From positions 69,764 through 133,763 of the forward strand of contig CAKRJT010000006.1 in assembly GCA_934351925.1 (NCBI GenBank): 64,000 nucleotides of DNA, read 5' to 3'. This DNA comes from an uncultured Lachnospiraceae bacterium. Its GTDB lineage: Bacteria; Bacillota; Clostridia; Lachnospirales; Lachnospiraceae. The position numbers and the translations under genes were made by a program. This document shows, piece by piece, positions 1-7,804 of this stretch. The notes under the pieces are model-generated. The model was not told where the DNA came from. It searched no databases and saw only the letters and a list, made by a program, of their open reading frames with translations. Position 1 is the first letter of the stretch. Each line of letters starts with the position of its first letter.

Positions 1-2
1 TG

Positions 3-245
3 TACCTCATCGCGTCTGCCGGCGTGAGAATGTTCAAGGGACTTGAGAAGAACATGTTCAACTATGTGATTTTGGGATTAGTGATTGCCGTGATGACGGT
101 GTTTTCGATAACGGCGGTGTCATTCTCGTCAATATTCTATATAGTGATAAGCGGCGTGGCAGGCTGGGCTGTGTACATGATTGGAAAGCGTGTGGGAAAT
201 TCCGGTAGAAAATGTTCTGACACGGAGGGAAAGCACAAAATTTGA
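3..245 (+). CDS. chrA: chromate transporter, first half (5' partial)
   Basis: The reading frame is already open at the window edge and ends at a TGA at 243-245, so only the last 80 residues are visible. They contain two hydrophobic stretches around FNYVILGLVIAVMTVF and SIFYIVISGVAGWAVYMIG, which resemble the C-terminal membrane helices of the short (single-domain) CHR family. The next gene is a second CHR half, which fits the known arrangement of paired short-chain ChrA proteins that work together as a membrane anion (chromate or related) transporter. A perfect 9-bp stem with a 3-nt loop (241-261) covers the stop codon. The substrate is inferred from the family only. Confidence 0.7.
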   Translation, partial: YLIASAGVRMFKGLEKNMFNYVILGLVIAVMTVFSITAVSFSSIFYIVISGVAGWAVYMIGKRVGNSGRKCSDTEGKHKI

Positions 246-315
246 AAATAAAATTTTCAAACTACTTATTGGTGGCAGTACTGCAAGAAATGCCTGCAGT
301 ATGCGGAGGTATAAA

Positions 316-888
316 ATGATATATATTGAACTTTTTCTGAATTTTCTTGTTATCGGTGCGGTTTCCTTTGGCGGTGGCTACGGCATGATTTCGCTTGTCA
401 GAGAGACGGTCTTGTCAAGGGGGTGGCTTACCGAGAGCGAATTTATGAGCTTTATTGCCGTATCGGAGTCAACGCCGGGACCGCTCGCGGTGAATATGGC
501 GACCTTTATCGGTTCTTCGCAGGGGGGAATGTTAGGTGCGTTTATGGCAACTCTCGGAGTTGTGCTGCCGTCATTTGTCATAATACTAATCATTGCTGCC
601 GTGCTGAAAAATCTCCTGAAATATGCAGGCGTGAATGCGGTTCTGTCCGGAATACGGCCATGTATAGTTGCCATGATAATTGCGACGGCAATCAGCATGG
701 GGCTTAACACTCTGCTTGGTTTTGCGGATTACACAAGCAGCATAGCGCCTGATTTAAGGTCAATAATAATATTTATAATACTTTTTGCAGTATCTTTTTT
801 GCTGAAAAAAATATGGAAAAAGAAGCTCTCGCCGATTCTCATGATAGTGCTCTCGGCTGTGCTCGGGATAGTGTTCTGGGGCTTTTGA
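316..888 (+). CDS. chrA: chromate transporter, second half
   Basis: This is a 190-residue membrane protein of the CHR family. The N-terminus carries the family signature FGGGYGMI and the following ESTPGPLAVNMATFIG stretch, with about six hydrophobic segments after it. The start is ATG 316, because CGGAGGT at 304-310 lies five bases upstream; a longer in-frame extension back to 181 overlaps the preceding gene and lacks a binding site. Together with the upstream half it should form the heterodimeric inner-membrane anion transporter typical of Firmicutes. Family assignment is firm; chromate as the physiological substrate is not shown by the sequence. Confidence 0.85.
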   Translation: MIYIELFLNFLVIGAVSFGGGYGMISLVRETVLSRGWLTESEFMSFIAVSESTPGPLAVNMATFIGSSQGGMLGAFMATLGVVLPSFVIILIIAAVLKNLLKYAGVNAVLSGIRPCIVAMIIATAISMGLNTLLGFADYTSSIAPDLRSIIIFIILFAVSFLLKKIWKKKLSPILMIVLSAVLGIVFWGF

Positions 889-939
889 GAAAATCCTTAA
901 AAATTCTGTCAAAAATGGCATATTGGGACAAGCTTTCCC

Positions 940-1311
940 GTGCACGATGAGAGATATGAGCTCCACCGCCTGATAGGGGCACTTCTGTCAAGCAGTATAG
1001 AGCTCAACGAGAAGCTCGAGATAATGGAAAGGGAATATAATCTTCCTGTTAACAGTGATTTCAGAAGGGATGTGAATGTTATGTGTAATCTTAGTGAAGG
1101 CATTGAGGAAAAGGCAGCAGAGAAAGCGACAAAAATTGCAACAGAGAGAGTAACTAGAGAAACAAATGAAAAAGTAATCAACAACATGCACAAAAAAGGT
1201 TACACAACCGCACAGATAGCTGAGATTGTTGAGGTGAGTGAGTCGGAGGTTGAGGCGGTTATAAAGGAAAAATTGCACAATACCGACATCAGTGGTCTTA
1301 AACCGGAATGA
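940..1311 (+). pseudogene. C-terminal remnant of an Rpn/PD-(D/E)XK recombination-promoting nuclease
   Basis: These 123 codons match the tail of Rpn-family nuclease/transposase-like proteins. They hold the CNLSEGIEEKA stretch, an Ala/Glu/Lys/Thr-rich coiled coil (EKATKIATERV), and a final small helix-turn-helix-like segment (YTTAQIAEIVEVSESEVEAVI). The N-terminal PD-(D/E)XK catalytic part is missing. The only start available is GTG 940, with no ribosome binding site, so I read this as a 5'-deleted copy. Rpn genes are frequent and often decayed in Lachnospiraceae. The stop codon runs directly into the GTTGAGGTCAAA repeat described separately. Confidence 0.65.
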
Positions 1312-1312
1312 T

Positions 1313-1375
1313 GTTGAGGTCAAATAGGTTTATTTAGGTTTATAATGTATAACGGAATATATTTATGCATATTGG
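1313..1375. repeat. GTTGAGGTCAAA repeat followed by solo half of the long inverted-repeat family
   Basis: GTTGAGGTCAAA at 1313-1324 recurs at 2307 and 46244. At 1346-1375 the sequence TGTATAACGGAATATA, then TTTATGCATAT, resembles the conserved arm found in both arms of the elements at 37024-37200 and 43698-43993. Here only one arm is present. Confidence 0.5.
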
Positions 1376-1405
1376 TTACGTTGTACGAAGAAAAGCTAAT
1401 ATATT

Positions 1406-1456
1406 TCCCCCTCTTTATCGGACAGGAATATGTCCGGTTAAAGAGGGGGATTTTGT
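1406..1456 (+). terminator. rho-independent terminator
   Basis: A long stem pairs CCCCCTCTTTA with TAAAGAGGGGG, and an inner CGGACA pairs with TGTCCG; it is followed by ATTTTGTTTT. It closes transcription of the chrA/Rpn side before the LytTR gene. Confidence 0.85.
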
Positions 1457-1604
1457 TTTAAAAGGGTGGAGATTTTACGCGGATAGTTGTATTATAGAGT
1501 AATAGGTTTTAGAGTAATGAGATTTAGCGTAAAGAGTGCTTGCTGGGTTGAAGAACCGGGAAAGTGCGGGTTCAGGCTATGAGAGCAGATAGGGTGGGCG
1601 AAGA

Positions 1605-2300
1605 ATGAATTATAATATAGCAGTCTGCGATGACAGTGCAGCGGACAGAAAATATATATCTGACATGGTCGATGAGTGGGCGGCGGGAAAAGGGTGCGAT
1701 GTACGGACGATGGCGTTTGAGTCGGCGGAGAGCTTCATGTTCTGTTACGACGATAAAAAAGACTATGATATACTGCTGCTTGACATAGAGATGGGCGGCA
1801 TGGACGGCGTTGCCATGGCAAAGAGGCTGCGCGAGCAGGACGACAATGTCCAGATTGTGTTCATAACGGGATATTCCGACTATATTGCGGAGGGCTACGA
1901 GGTGGCGGCGCTCCATTATCTTATGAAGCCAGTGAAGAAGGAAAAACTCTTTTCGTTGCTTGACCGTGCGGTCGAAAAGCTGTCTAAGAATGAAAGGATG
2001 ATAAATATGGAGCTTGGTGGGGAGCTGGTCCGAATACCGATATATCAGATAAGATATGCCGATGTTATGGGAAATTATGTGACGGTTCATGCAGCACAGG
2101 ACTACACATTTAAGATGACGCTGGGAGATTTGCAGAAGGAGCTCGACGAGCGTTTTTACCGCGTGGGCCGTTCCTGCATTGTAAATCTCACGCAGATAAT
2201 CCGCGTGACCAAGACGCAGATAAGGCTTGTGGACGGTGCCGAGATACCGCTGCCGAGAGGAGCGTTTGAGGCGGTGAACAGGGCGATAATAAACTTATAG
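1605..2300 (+). CDS. LytTR family response regulator
   Basis: This 231-residue two-component regulator has an N-terminal receiver domain (about 1-120) and a C-terminal LytTR DNA-binding domain (about 135-231). In the receiver, the acidic pair is D9/D10, the phospho-acceptor is D60 in LLLDIEM, and the conserved lysine is K108 in YLMKPVKK. The LytTR part shows the usual LVRIPIYQIRYADVMGNYVTVH and FYRVGRSCIVNL stretches. It is followed after about 120 bp by a GHKL kinase, its probable partner, and then by ABC exporter genes, the usual setting for AgrA/LytR-type systems controlling peptide export or resistance. The targets are inferred. Confidence 0.9.
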   Translation: MNYNIAVCDDSAADRKYISDMVDEWAAGKGCDVRTMAFESAESFMFCYDDKKDYDILLLDIEMGGMDGVAMAKRLREQDDNVQIVFITGYSDYIAEGYEVAALHYLMKPVKKEKLFSLLDRAVEKLSKNERMINMELGGELVRIPIYQIRYADVMGNYVTVHAAQDYTFKMTLGDLQKELDERFYRVGRSCIVNLTQIIRVTKTQIRLVDGAEIPLPRGAFEAVNRAIINL

Positions 2301-2306
2301 AATGAT

Positions 2307-2331
2307 GTTGAGGTCAAAAGGTATTTTGACA
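2307..2331. repeat. GTTGAGGTCAAAAG repeat
   Basis: This copy reads GTTGAGGTCAAAAGGTATTT then TGAC, seven bases after the LytTR stop. It matches the left arm, loop and start of the right arm of the complete palindrome at 46244-46273 but lacks the distal CTCAAC. Confidence 0.55.
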
Positions 2332-2420
2332 TTTAATTTTAGTAACAAAGCTGCCGTATTTGTGCGGCTTGTGGCGTCTTATATACGCTTATATAAGTAC
2401 ATTTGTGAAAGGAACAGATT

Positions 2421-3083
2421 ATGTCATTTTTTTCAAAGAGAATAGATAGGCAGCTCGCCGCGTACCAGCGGGAGCTTATTGAGACGCACTACCGCGAGGT
2501 GGATAATATGTATCGTCAGATACGCGGGTGGAGGCATGACTACCGCAACCATATACAGACCATGAAGGCGTATGCGGCGTTGGGGGATTTGGAGGCGGTA
2601 AAAAAATACCTTGATTTATTAGATGATGATTTAACAACGGTTGACACGGTGATAAAGACGGGAAATCCGATGACGGACGCAATACTCAATTCCAAAATTT
2701 CCCTTGCAAAGTCCAAGGACATCAACGTCGTGGCTGATGCACATATCCCGCTTAAATTAAAGACCTCGGAGATTGACCTGTGCTGTATTATAGGAAATCT
2801 TTTTGACAATGCAATTGATGCGAGCATGAAGCTTCCGAAGGAACAGAGGGTGATAAGGGTGTATATGGATATGAAGAATACGCAGCTATACATCTCTTTT
2901 ACGAATTTCACAGCGGGAAAGAAGCTTAAGAAGGACGGAAGGCTGTTCCACAGCACGAAGGGAGACGGGCATGGCTTCGGGCTTGTGAGAATAGATGCCA
3001 TAGTCGACAGGCTTGACGGGTACCTAAGCCGCAACAGTGAGGACGGCGCGTTCACTACGGAAATACTCCTGCCGCAGATATGA
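2421..3083 (+). CDS. soluble GHKL-type sensor histidine kinase
   Basis: This 220-residue protein has the AgrC/LytS-like kinase core only. The phospho-acceptor region WRHDYRNHIQ places the histidine at about H39. The N box is NLFDNAIDA (about 126-134), and the ATP-lid G box is KGDGHGFGL (about 180-188). No membrane helices or sensor domain precede the histidine; the protein begins just about 38 residues before it. GAAAGGAAC before ATG 2421 fixes the start. Members of this family normally carry five to seven N-terminal helices, so this is either a cytosolic signalling kinase or a shortened copy. It lies directly after its likely cognate LytTR regulator. Confidence 0.85.
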   Translation: MSFFSKRIDRQLAAYQRELIETHYREVDNMYRQIRGWRHDYRNHIQTMKAYAALGDLEAVKKYLDLLDDDLTTVDTVIKTGNPMTDAILNSKISLAKSKDINVVADAHIPLKLKTSEIDLCCIIGNLFDNAIDASMKLPKEQRVIRVYMDMKNTQLYISFTNFTAGKKLKKDGRLFHSTKGDGHGFGLVRIDAIVDRLDGYLSRNSEDGAFTTEILLPQI

Positions 3084-3146
3084 GAACCACAGAAAGCGCC
3101 ACATTTATCATCACTATCTGCAATTCATCACCCGTAACTTACAATT

Positions 3147-3177
3147 CGTCCCCGAAATAACGCGGGGACGTTTTTTT
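3147..3177 (+). terminator. rho-independent terminator
   Basis: The stem CGTCCCCG pairs with CGGGGACG across a short AAATAACG loop and is followed by seven T residues. It separates the two-component genes from the ABC exporter pair. Confidence 0.9.
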
Positions 3178-3230
3178 ATGGTATAAAATAAGCCATAAGA
3201 AATTTCTGCGAAAAATTAAAAGAGAGGTTG

Positions 3231-5090
3231 GTGAAGAATTTGCCGGAAAACAATAAAAGCGGGAGCGCAAAAAAGATAAAACCCAAGTACAACATGTTTC
3301 AAAATTCATGCTACATGATAAAGATTGCGTGGCAGGCAAAGGAGAAGAAGGTCATAGTGCTGTGCCTACTGTCAGCCGTGCTTGCGCTGATTACAAATCT
3401 TATAAATCTATATATACCACCTGTAATATTAGGTGCGGTGGAGAAAAAGGTGGGGGCCGGGGAGCTTATTTTTATTGTAGCGGCGTTTACGCTTGGAATT
3501 ATGCTCTTCTTTGCGGCAACGGCATACGCTGATACTAATATAGTGTATGGAAAGGTGACATTGCGGAGTGAGATGCTTGCGATGATTAACAGAAAGGCGG
3601 CGACGACATCATATTCAAACGTGGTGGATGACCGATTTAGGAAGGACTTTGACAGGGCATGTCTGAGTGTGGCGAGCAAGCGCTCGTCGACGGAGGAGAT
3701 ATGGGATACGCTCGGCAGTCTGCTGACGGATATTGCAGGCTTTGTGATATATTTGAAGCTCCTGTCAAATGTACAGCCGATGCTGTTTGTGGTGGTGCTT
3801 GTGACAGGCGTGATAAGCTATTTTGCCGCAAATTATGCGAACAGCTTTGAGTATAAACATAAGGACGAGACGGCGGAGTATAAAAACCATATAGATTATA
3901 TTTTAAAAACCGAGGACGAGCTTGGGGCGGCGAAGGATATCAGGATTTTCGGGCTGCGCGGCTGGCTTGAGGAATTGTATGCAAAGGTTATGAAAGCCTA
4001 TATGGCATTTAACGGCAAGGTTCAGAATGTACATATGATGGTAGCGCTACTTGATGTTATTCTCACATTTATGCGTAACGGGATAGCATATATGTACCTC
4101 ATAATGATGGTTTTAAACGGGAAAATAGATGTTGCGAGGTTCCTTCTGCTGTTTACGGCGGTGGGCGGTTTTGCACAGTGGGTTACGGGAATTTTGAAGG
4201 AATTTAACAATCTTCACAGACAGTCAATCGACATATCAATGACGCGGGAATTTCTTGAGTACGATGAACCCTTTAAATTTGCTGAAGGGGAGCCTTTGAG
4301 CGCTGAAAGGGACAAGGAATACGAAATACGGCTTGAAAATGTATCCTTCAGATATCCCGGTGCCGACAAGGATACGCTTGCCGGCATAAATCTCACACTA
4401 CATTCAGGCGAGAAGCTCGCGGTTGTGGGACTTAACGGTGCAGGAAAGACGACGCTTGTAAAGCTTATCTGTGGATTTTTAAATCCGACAAGGGGAAGTG
4501 TTTTTCTCAACGGAAAGGATATCCGGGATTTTAACAGAGCTGATTATTACACAATGTTTTCGGCTGTGTTTCAGGATTTCTCGCTGCTTCCGGGCACAAT
4601 CGCGATGAATATTGCACAGACGGACGAGAACATTGACCTGCCAAGGGTAAGAAAATGTGCCGCGGAGGCTGGAATTGGGGAGAAGATAGAGACATTGGCA
4701 GACGGATACAATACATATCTTGACAGGCAGGTTTACAAGGACGCGGTGATGCTTTCGGGTGGTGAGACACAAAGCCTTATGCTTGCGAGGGCATTGTACA
4801 AGGACGCACCGTTTGTCGTGCTCGATGAGCCCACGGCGGCGCTTGACCCGATTGCGGAGTCAAAGCTGTATCAGAAATACAGTGAACTTACCAAGGGAAA
4901 AGGCTCCGTGTATATTTCACACAGACTTGTCTCGACAAGGTTTTGCGACAGAATAATAATGCTTGGCAATGGCGGAATTATTGAGAAGGGTACACATGCA
5001 CAACTGTTAAACAACAATGGGGAGTACGCTAAGCTGTACGGGATACAGAGCAAATATTACAAGGAGGGGGAGAACGATGACGAAGAATAA
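3231..5090 (+). CDS. ABC exporter, membrane-ATPase half transporter A
   Basis: This is a half transporter of about 619 residues, with a six-helix membrane domain (about 35-330) followed by an ATPase domain (about 370-600). The Walker A is VVGLNGAGKTT, the signature LSGGETQSLMLARAL, and the Walker B FVVLDEPTAALDP with an H-loop in YISHRL. The start is uncertain: AGAGAGG at 3221-3227 is followed by TTG 3228, GTG 3231 and TTG 3240; GTG 3231 is chosen. Its last 14 bases overlap the next exporter gene, so the two should form a heterodimer exporting a peptide or drug. The nearby LytTR system is a plausible regulator, though a terminator lies between. Confidence 0.85.
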   Translation: MKNLPENNKSGSAKKIKPKYNMFQNSCYMIKIAWQAKEKKVIVLCLLSAVLALITNLINLYIPPVILGAVEKKVGAGELIFIVAAFTLGIMLFFAATAYADTNIVYGKVTLRSEMLAMINRKAATTSYSNVVDDRFRKDFDRACLSVASKRSSTEEIWDTLGSLLTDIAGFVIYLKLLSNVQPMLFVVVLVTGVISYFAANYANSFEYKHKDETAEYKNHIDYILKTEDELGAAKDIRIFGLRGWLEELYAKVMKAYMAFNGKVQNVHMMVALLDVILTFMRNGIAYMYLIMMVLNGKIDVARFLLLFTAVGGFAQWVTGILKEFNNLHRQSIDISMTREFLEYDEPFKFAEGEPLSAERDKEYEIRLENVSFRYPGADKDTLAGINLTLHSGEKLAVVGLNGAGKTTLVKLICGFLNPTRGSVFLNGKDIRDFNRADYYTMFSAVFQDFSLLPGTIAMNIAQTDENIDLPRVRKCAAEAGIGEKIETLADGYNTYLDRQVYKDAVMLSGGETQSLMLARALYKDAPFVVLDEPTAALDPIAESKLYQKYSELTKGKGSVYISHRLVSTRFCDRIIMLGNGGIIEKGTHAQLLNNNGEYAKLYGIQSKYYKEGENDDEE

Positions 5091-6948
5091 GGATAAGCCC
5101 TCGTGGCTTGAGACGATAAAGCTTACAAACAGGGCATTCAGGATATATTATGAAAACAGTCCGGTGCAGACGATTGTATATATGATAAGCATGGCGTGGG
5201 ACGCACTCACCCCTTATATCGGAATATATTTGTCCGCATGTATAATCAATGAGCTCACCAACGGAAGAAATCCACAGAGACTTAAAGCGCTGGTGCTCAT
5301 CACGCTTTTATCGGCTACGGTGATTGGCTTGGGCTCGGCATTTCTTGGAAAAATAAGAAATGTTTACAATAAACCGTCCTGGTTTTATCTGGAGCATATT
5401 TATGCGAAGAAAATGCTGGACATGGATTTTGACAAATTTGATGATATAAAGACGTCGGAGCTTCGTCAGACAATAAGACAGTACCAGAGCATGGGCTGGG
5501 GAATACTGCCTTCGCTCAACATATACGGAGGCTTGTGCAAGCAGTGTTTTACATTCTTTGGAGGAATTACCCTCACGACATCACTTTTCTCAAGCCATGT
5601 GCCGCAGAATGCCGGGACATACAGGCTGCTTGACAATCCTATGGTTGTGTTCACGGTGATACTGCTGCTGATAGCGATAACCTATGTGTCGCCTGTCCTT
5701 TTAAACAAATCACAGGAATATTTTACGAATGGCAAGGACGATTTAGCTCTCGGAAACAATGAGTTTCGTTTCTGGGGATTTCTCGGCGGCAGGAGCGATG
5801 TCGCAATGGACGTGAGAATTTACAGTCAGGATAAGCTGTGCGATAAATTCTGTCTGAGCAAGGAGGCACCCTTCCACTCAAAAAGCAGGATTGCAAGGCT
5901 CGGCTGGGGGAGGCAGGGGCTTTTGAAGGCGGCGTCCGCGGCGGTATCCAAGATATTTACGGGCGTTATATATGTGTTTGTATGTCTCAAGGCACTTGCC
6001 GGAGCCTTTGGCATAGGCGCAGTCACACAGTATATAGCATCGATACAAAAGACGGCAGATGGCGTCTCAAGCATTGTGGAGCTTCTCGGTTATATGAGAA
6101 ATAATGCTGCTGTTCTAAAGAGTGTGTTTGAATTTCTTGACCTGCCAAACGTCATGTATCAGGGGAGTCTGACTGTTGAAAAAAGAAGGGACAGAAACTA
6201 TGAGGTTGAATTCAGGAATGTATCGTTCAAATATCCGGGAAGAGACAACTATTCATTAAAGAATGTAAACATGAAGTTTGAGGTCGGAAAGCGCATCGCC
6301 GTCGTAGGCATGAACGGAAGCGGAAAGACCACATTTATAAAGCTTCTCTGCCGTCTGTACGACCCGACCGAGGGTGAGATACTTTTAAACGGAATAGATA
6401 TCCGCAAGTACAATTATGAGGAGTACATGAATATATTTTCCGTGGTATTTCAGGATTTCAAGCTCCTTGCCCTGAAGCTCGGTGAGAATGTCGCGTCCGG
6501 AGCGGTTTACGATGAGGAGCGGGTTATGAGATGCCTCAGGGAGGCGGGATTTGAGGATAATCTGAGTAAAATGCCGCAGGGACTTGAGACATATCTATAC
6601 ACTGACTACGGAGAGGACGGAGTGAATGTGTCGGGCGGTGAGGCGCAGAAGATAGCTATAGCAAGGGCACTCTACAAGGACGCACCGTTCATTATTCTTG
6701 ACGAGCCGACAGCGGCGCTTGACCCGGTGACTGAGGCTGAGATTTATTCTAAATTCAATGACATAGTCGGGGACAAGACTGCAATCTACATCAGCCATCG
6801 CCTCTCCTTGTGCAAATTCTGCGATGAGATACTTGTGTTTAACGAGGGCGCAGTAATACAGCAGGGAACGCATGAAAAACTGGTAGCGGACGAGAGCGGA
6901 AAATACTATGAGCTGTGGCATGCACAGGCGCAGTATTACACGGCGTAG
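5077..6948 (+). CDS. ABC exporter, membrane-ATPase half transporter B
   Basis: This half transporter has 623 residues. ATG 5077 follows AAGGAGGGGG at 5061-5070, inside the end of the preceding gene, indicating translational coupling. The membrane domain covers about residues 15-330. The ATPase domain has Walker A VVGMNGSGKTT, signature VSGGEAQKIAIARAL and Walker B FIILDEPTAALDP. Both partners keep a complete set of catalytic motifs, unlike strongly asymmetric heterodimers. There is no peptidase C39 domain, so processing of a double-glycine leader is not expected. The substrate is unknown. Confidence 0.87.
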   Translation: MTKNKDKPSWLETIKLTNRAFRIYYENSPVQTIVYMISMAWDALTPYIGIYLSACIINELTNGRNPQRLKALVLITLLSATVIGLGSAFLGKIRNVYNKPSWFYLEHIYAKKMLDMDFDKFDDIKTSELRQTIRQYQSMGWGILPSLNIYGGLCKQCFTFFGGITLTTSLFSSHVPQNAGTYRLLDNPMVVFTVILLLIAITYVSPVLLNKSQEYFTNGKDDLALGNNEFRFWGFLGGRSDVAMDVRIYSQDKLCDKFCLSKEAPFHSKSRIARLGWGRQGLLKAASAAVSKIFTGVIYVFVCLKALAGAFGIGAVTQYIASIQKTADGVSSIVELLGYMRNNAAVLKSVFEFLDLPNVMYQGSLTVEKRRDRNYEVEFRNVSFKYPGRDNYSLKNVNMKFEVGKRIAVVGMNGSGKTTFIKLLCRLYDPTEGEILLNGIDIRKYNYEEYMNIFSVVFQDFKLLALKLGENVASGAVYDEERVMRCLREAGFEDNLSKMPQGLETYLYTDYGEDGVNVSGGEAQKIAIARALYKDAPFIILDEPTAALDPVTEAEIYSKFNDIVGDKTAIYISHRLSLCKFCDEILVFNEGAVIQQGTHEKLVADESGKYYELWHAQAQYYTA

Positions 6949-7010
6949 AATACGAAAACAGACAGCATTCATGCAATGTTGAACAACATATAAGTTATAA
7001 CTAATTTTAG

Positions 7011-7039
7011 TTGCATATTTCTAACTGCGGTGATATATT
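7011..7039 (+). promoter_or_regulatory. sigma-A promoter for the MacB-type ABC pair
   Basis: TTGCAT at 7011 and TATATT at 7034 are separated by exactly 17 bases, about 60 bp upstream of the ATPase start. A TATAAGTTATAACTA symmetrical sequence sits just upstream and may be a regulator site. Confidence 0.6.
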
Positions 7040-7099
7040 CATATTGAATAGAGTCGTTTATGTAATTACATAAATTGTACTGTGAAGGAGGAGATTACT

Positions 7100-7804
7100 G
7101 TGGCTAAGATAGTTGAACTTAAAAATGTTACCAAGGTGTACAAGACAGGGGAGCGTGAATTCCGCGCACTTGACGGAGTCGATTTGAGTATTGAGAAGGG
7201 AAAGTTCGTTGTCATACTCGGCCCGTCGGGAGCGGGCAAATCCACGCTCCTCAATTTAATTGGCGGAATGGATATTCCGACAACAGGACAGGTGATTGTC
7301 GACGGCGAGGATATTTCAAAATATAACGAGGACAAATTGAGCCGCTACAGAGCGGCGACGGTCGGCTTCATTTTTCAGTTTTATAATATACTGCCGACAC
7401 TCACGGTGCTTGAGAATGTCGAGCTTGTGAAGGATATAGTGAAGAATCCGCTTGATGCACATGAGGCACTTGCGAAGGTGGGACTCACGGAGCATGAGAA
7501 CAAGTTCCCTAACCAGCTCTCGGGAGGTGAACAGCAGCGTATCTCAATCGCGAGGGCGGTTGCTAAGAATCCGAAGGTGCTGCTGTGCGATGAGCCGACG
7601 GGTGCTCTTGATTCCGCAACCGGAGTTGAGGTATTGAAGCTTCTCATGGAGCAGTGCAGAAAGGGTGGAAATACGGTTATCATCGTAACACACAACAGCC
7701 TTATCGCGGACATAGCCGACACCGTGGTGCGCGTAAAGAACGGAAAAATCAAATCTGTTGTGGATAACACTTCACCGAAGGCTATCGAGGAGGTGGAGTG
7801 GTAA
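7100..7804 (+). CDS. ABC transporter ATP-binding protein (LolD/MacB type)
   Basis: This 234-residue ATPase has Walker A LGPSGAGKSTLL, signature LSGGEQQRISIARA, Walker B LLCDEPTGALD and an H-loop in VTHN. The start is GTG 7100, because AAGGAGGAG at 7085-7093 is correctly spaced for it; an upstream GTG at 7082 would place the binding site inside the gene. Its stop overlaps the start of the FtsX-type permease by one base (TAATG). The DEPTGALD motif and pairing with a long FtsX permease fit the exporter or antimicrobial-peptide-sensing class (BceAB/MacB-like). Confidence 0.9.
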   Translation: MAKIVELKNVTKVYKTGEREFRALDGVDLSIEKGKFVVILGPSGAGKSTLLNLIGGMDIPTTGQVIVDGEDISKYNEDKLSRYRAATVGFIFQFYNILPTLTVLENVELVKDIVKNPLDAHEALAKVGLTEHENKFPNQLSGGEQQRISIARAVAKNPKVLLCDEPTGALDSATGVEVLKLLMEQCRKGGNTVIIVTHNSLIADIADTVVRVKNGKIKSVVDNTSPKAIEEVEW

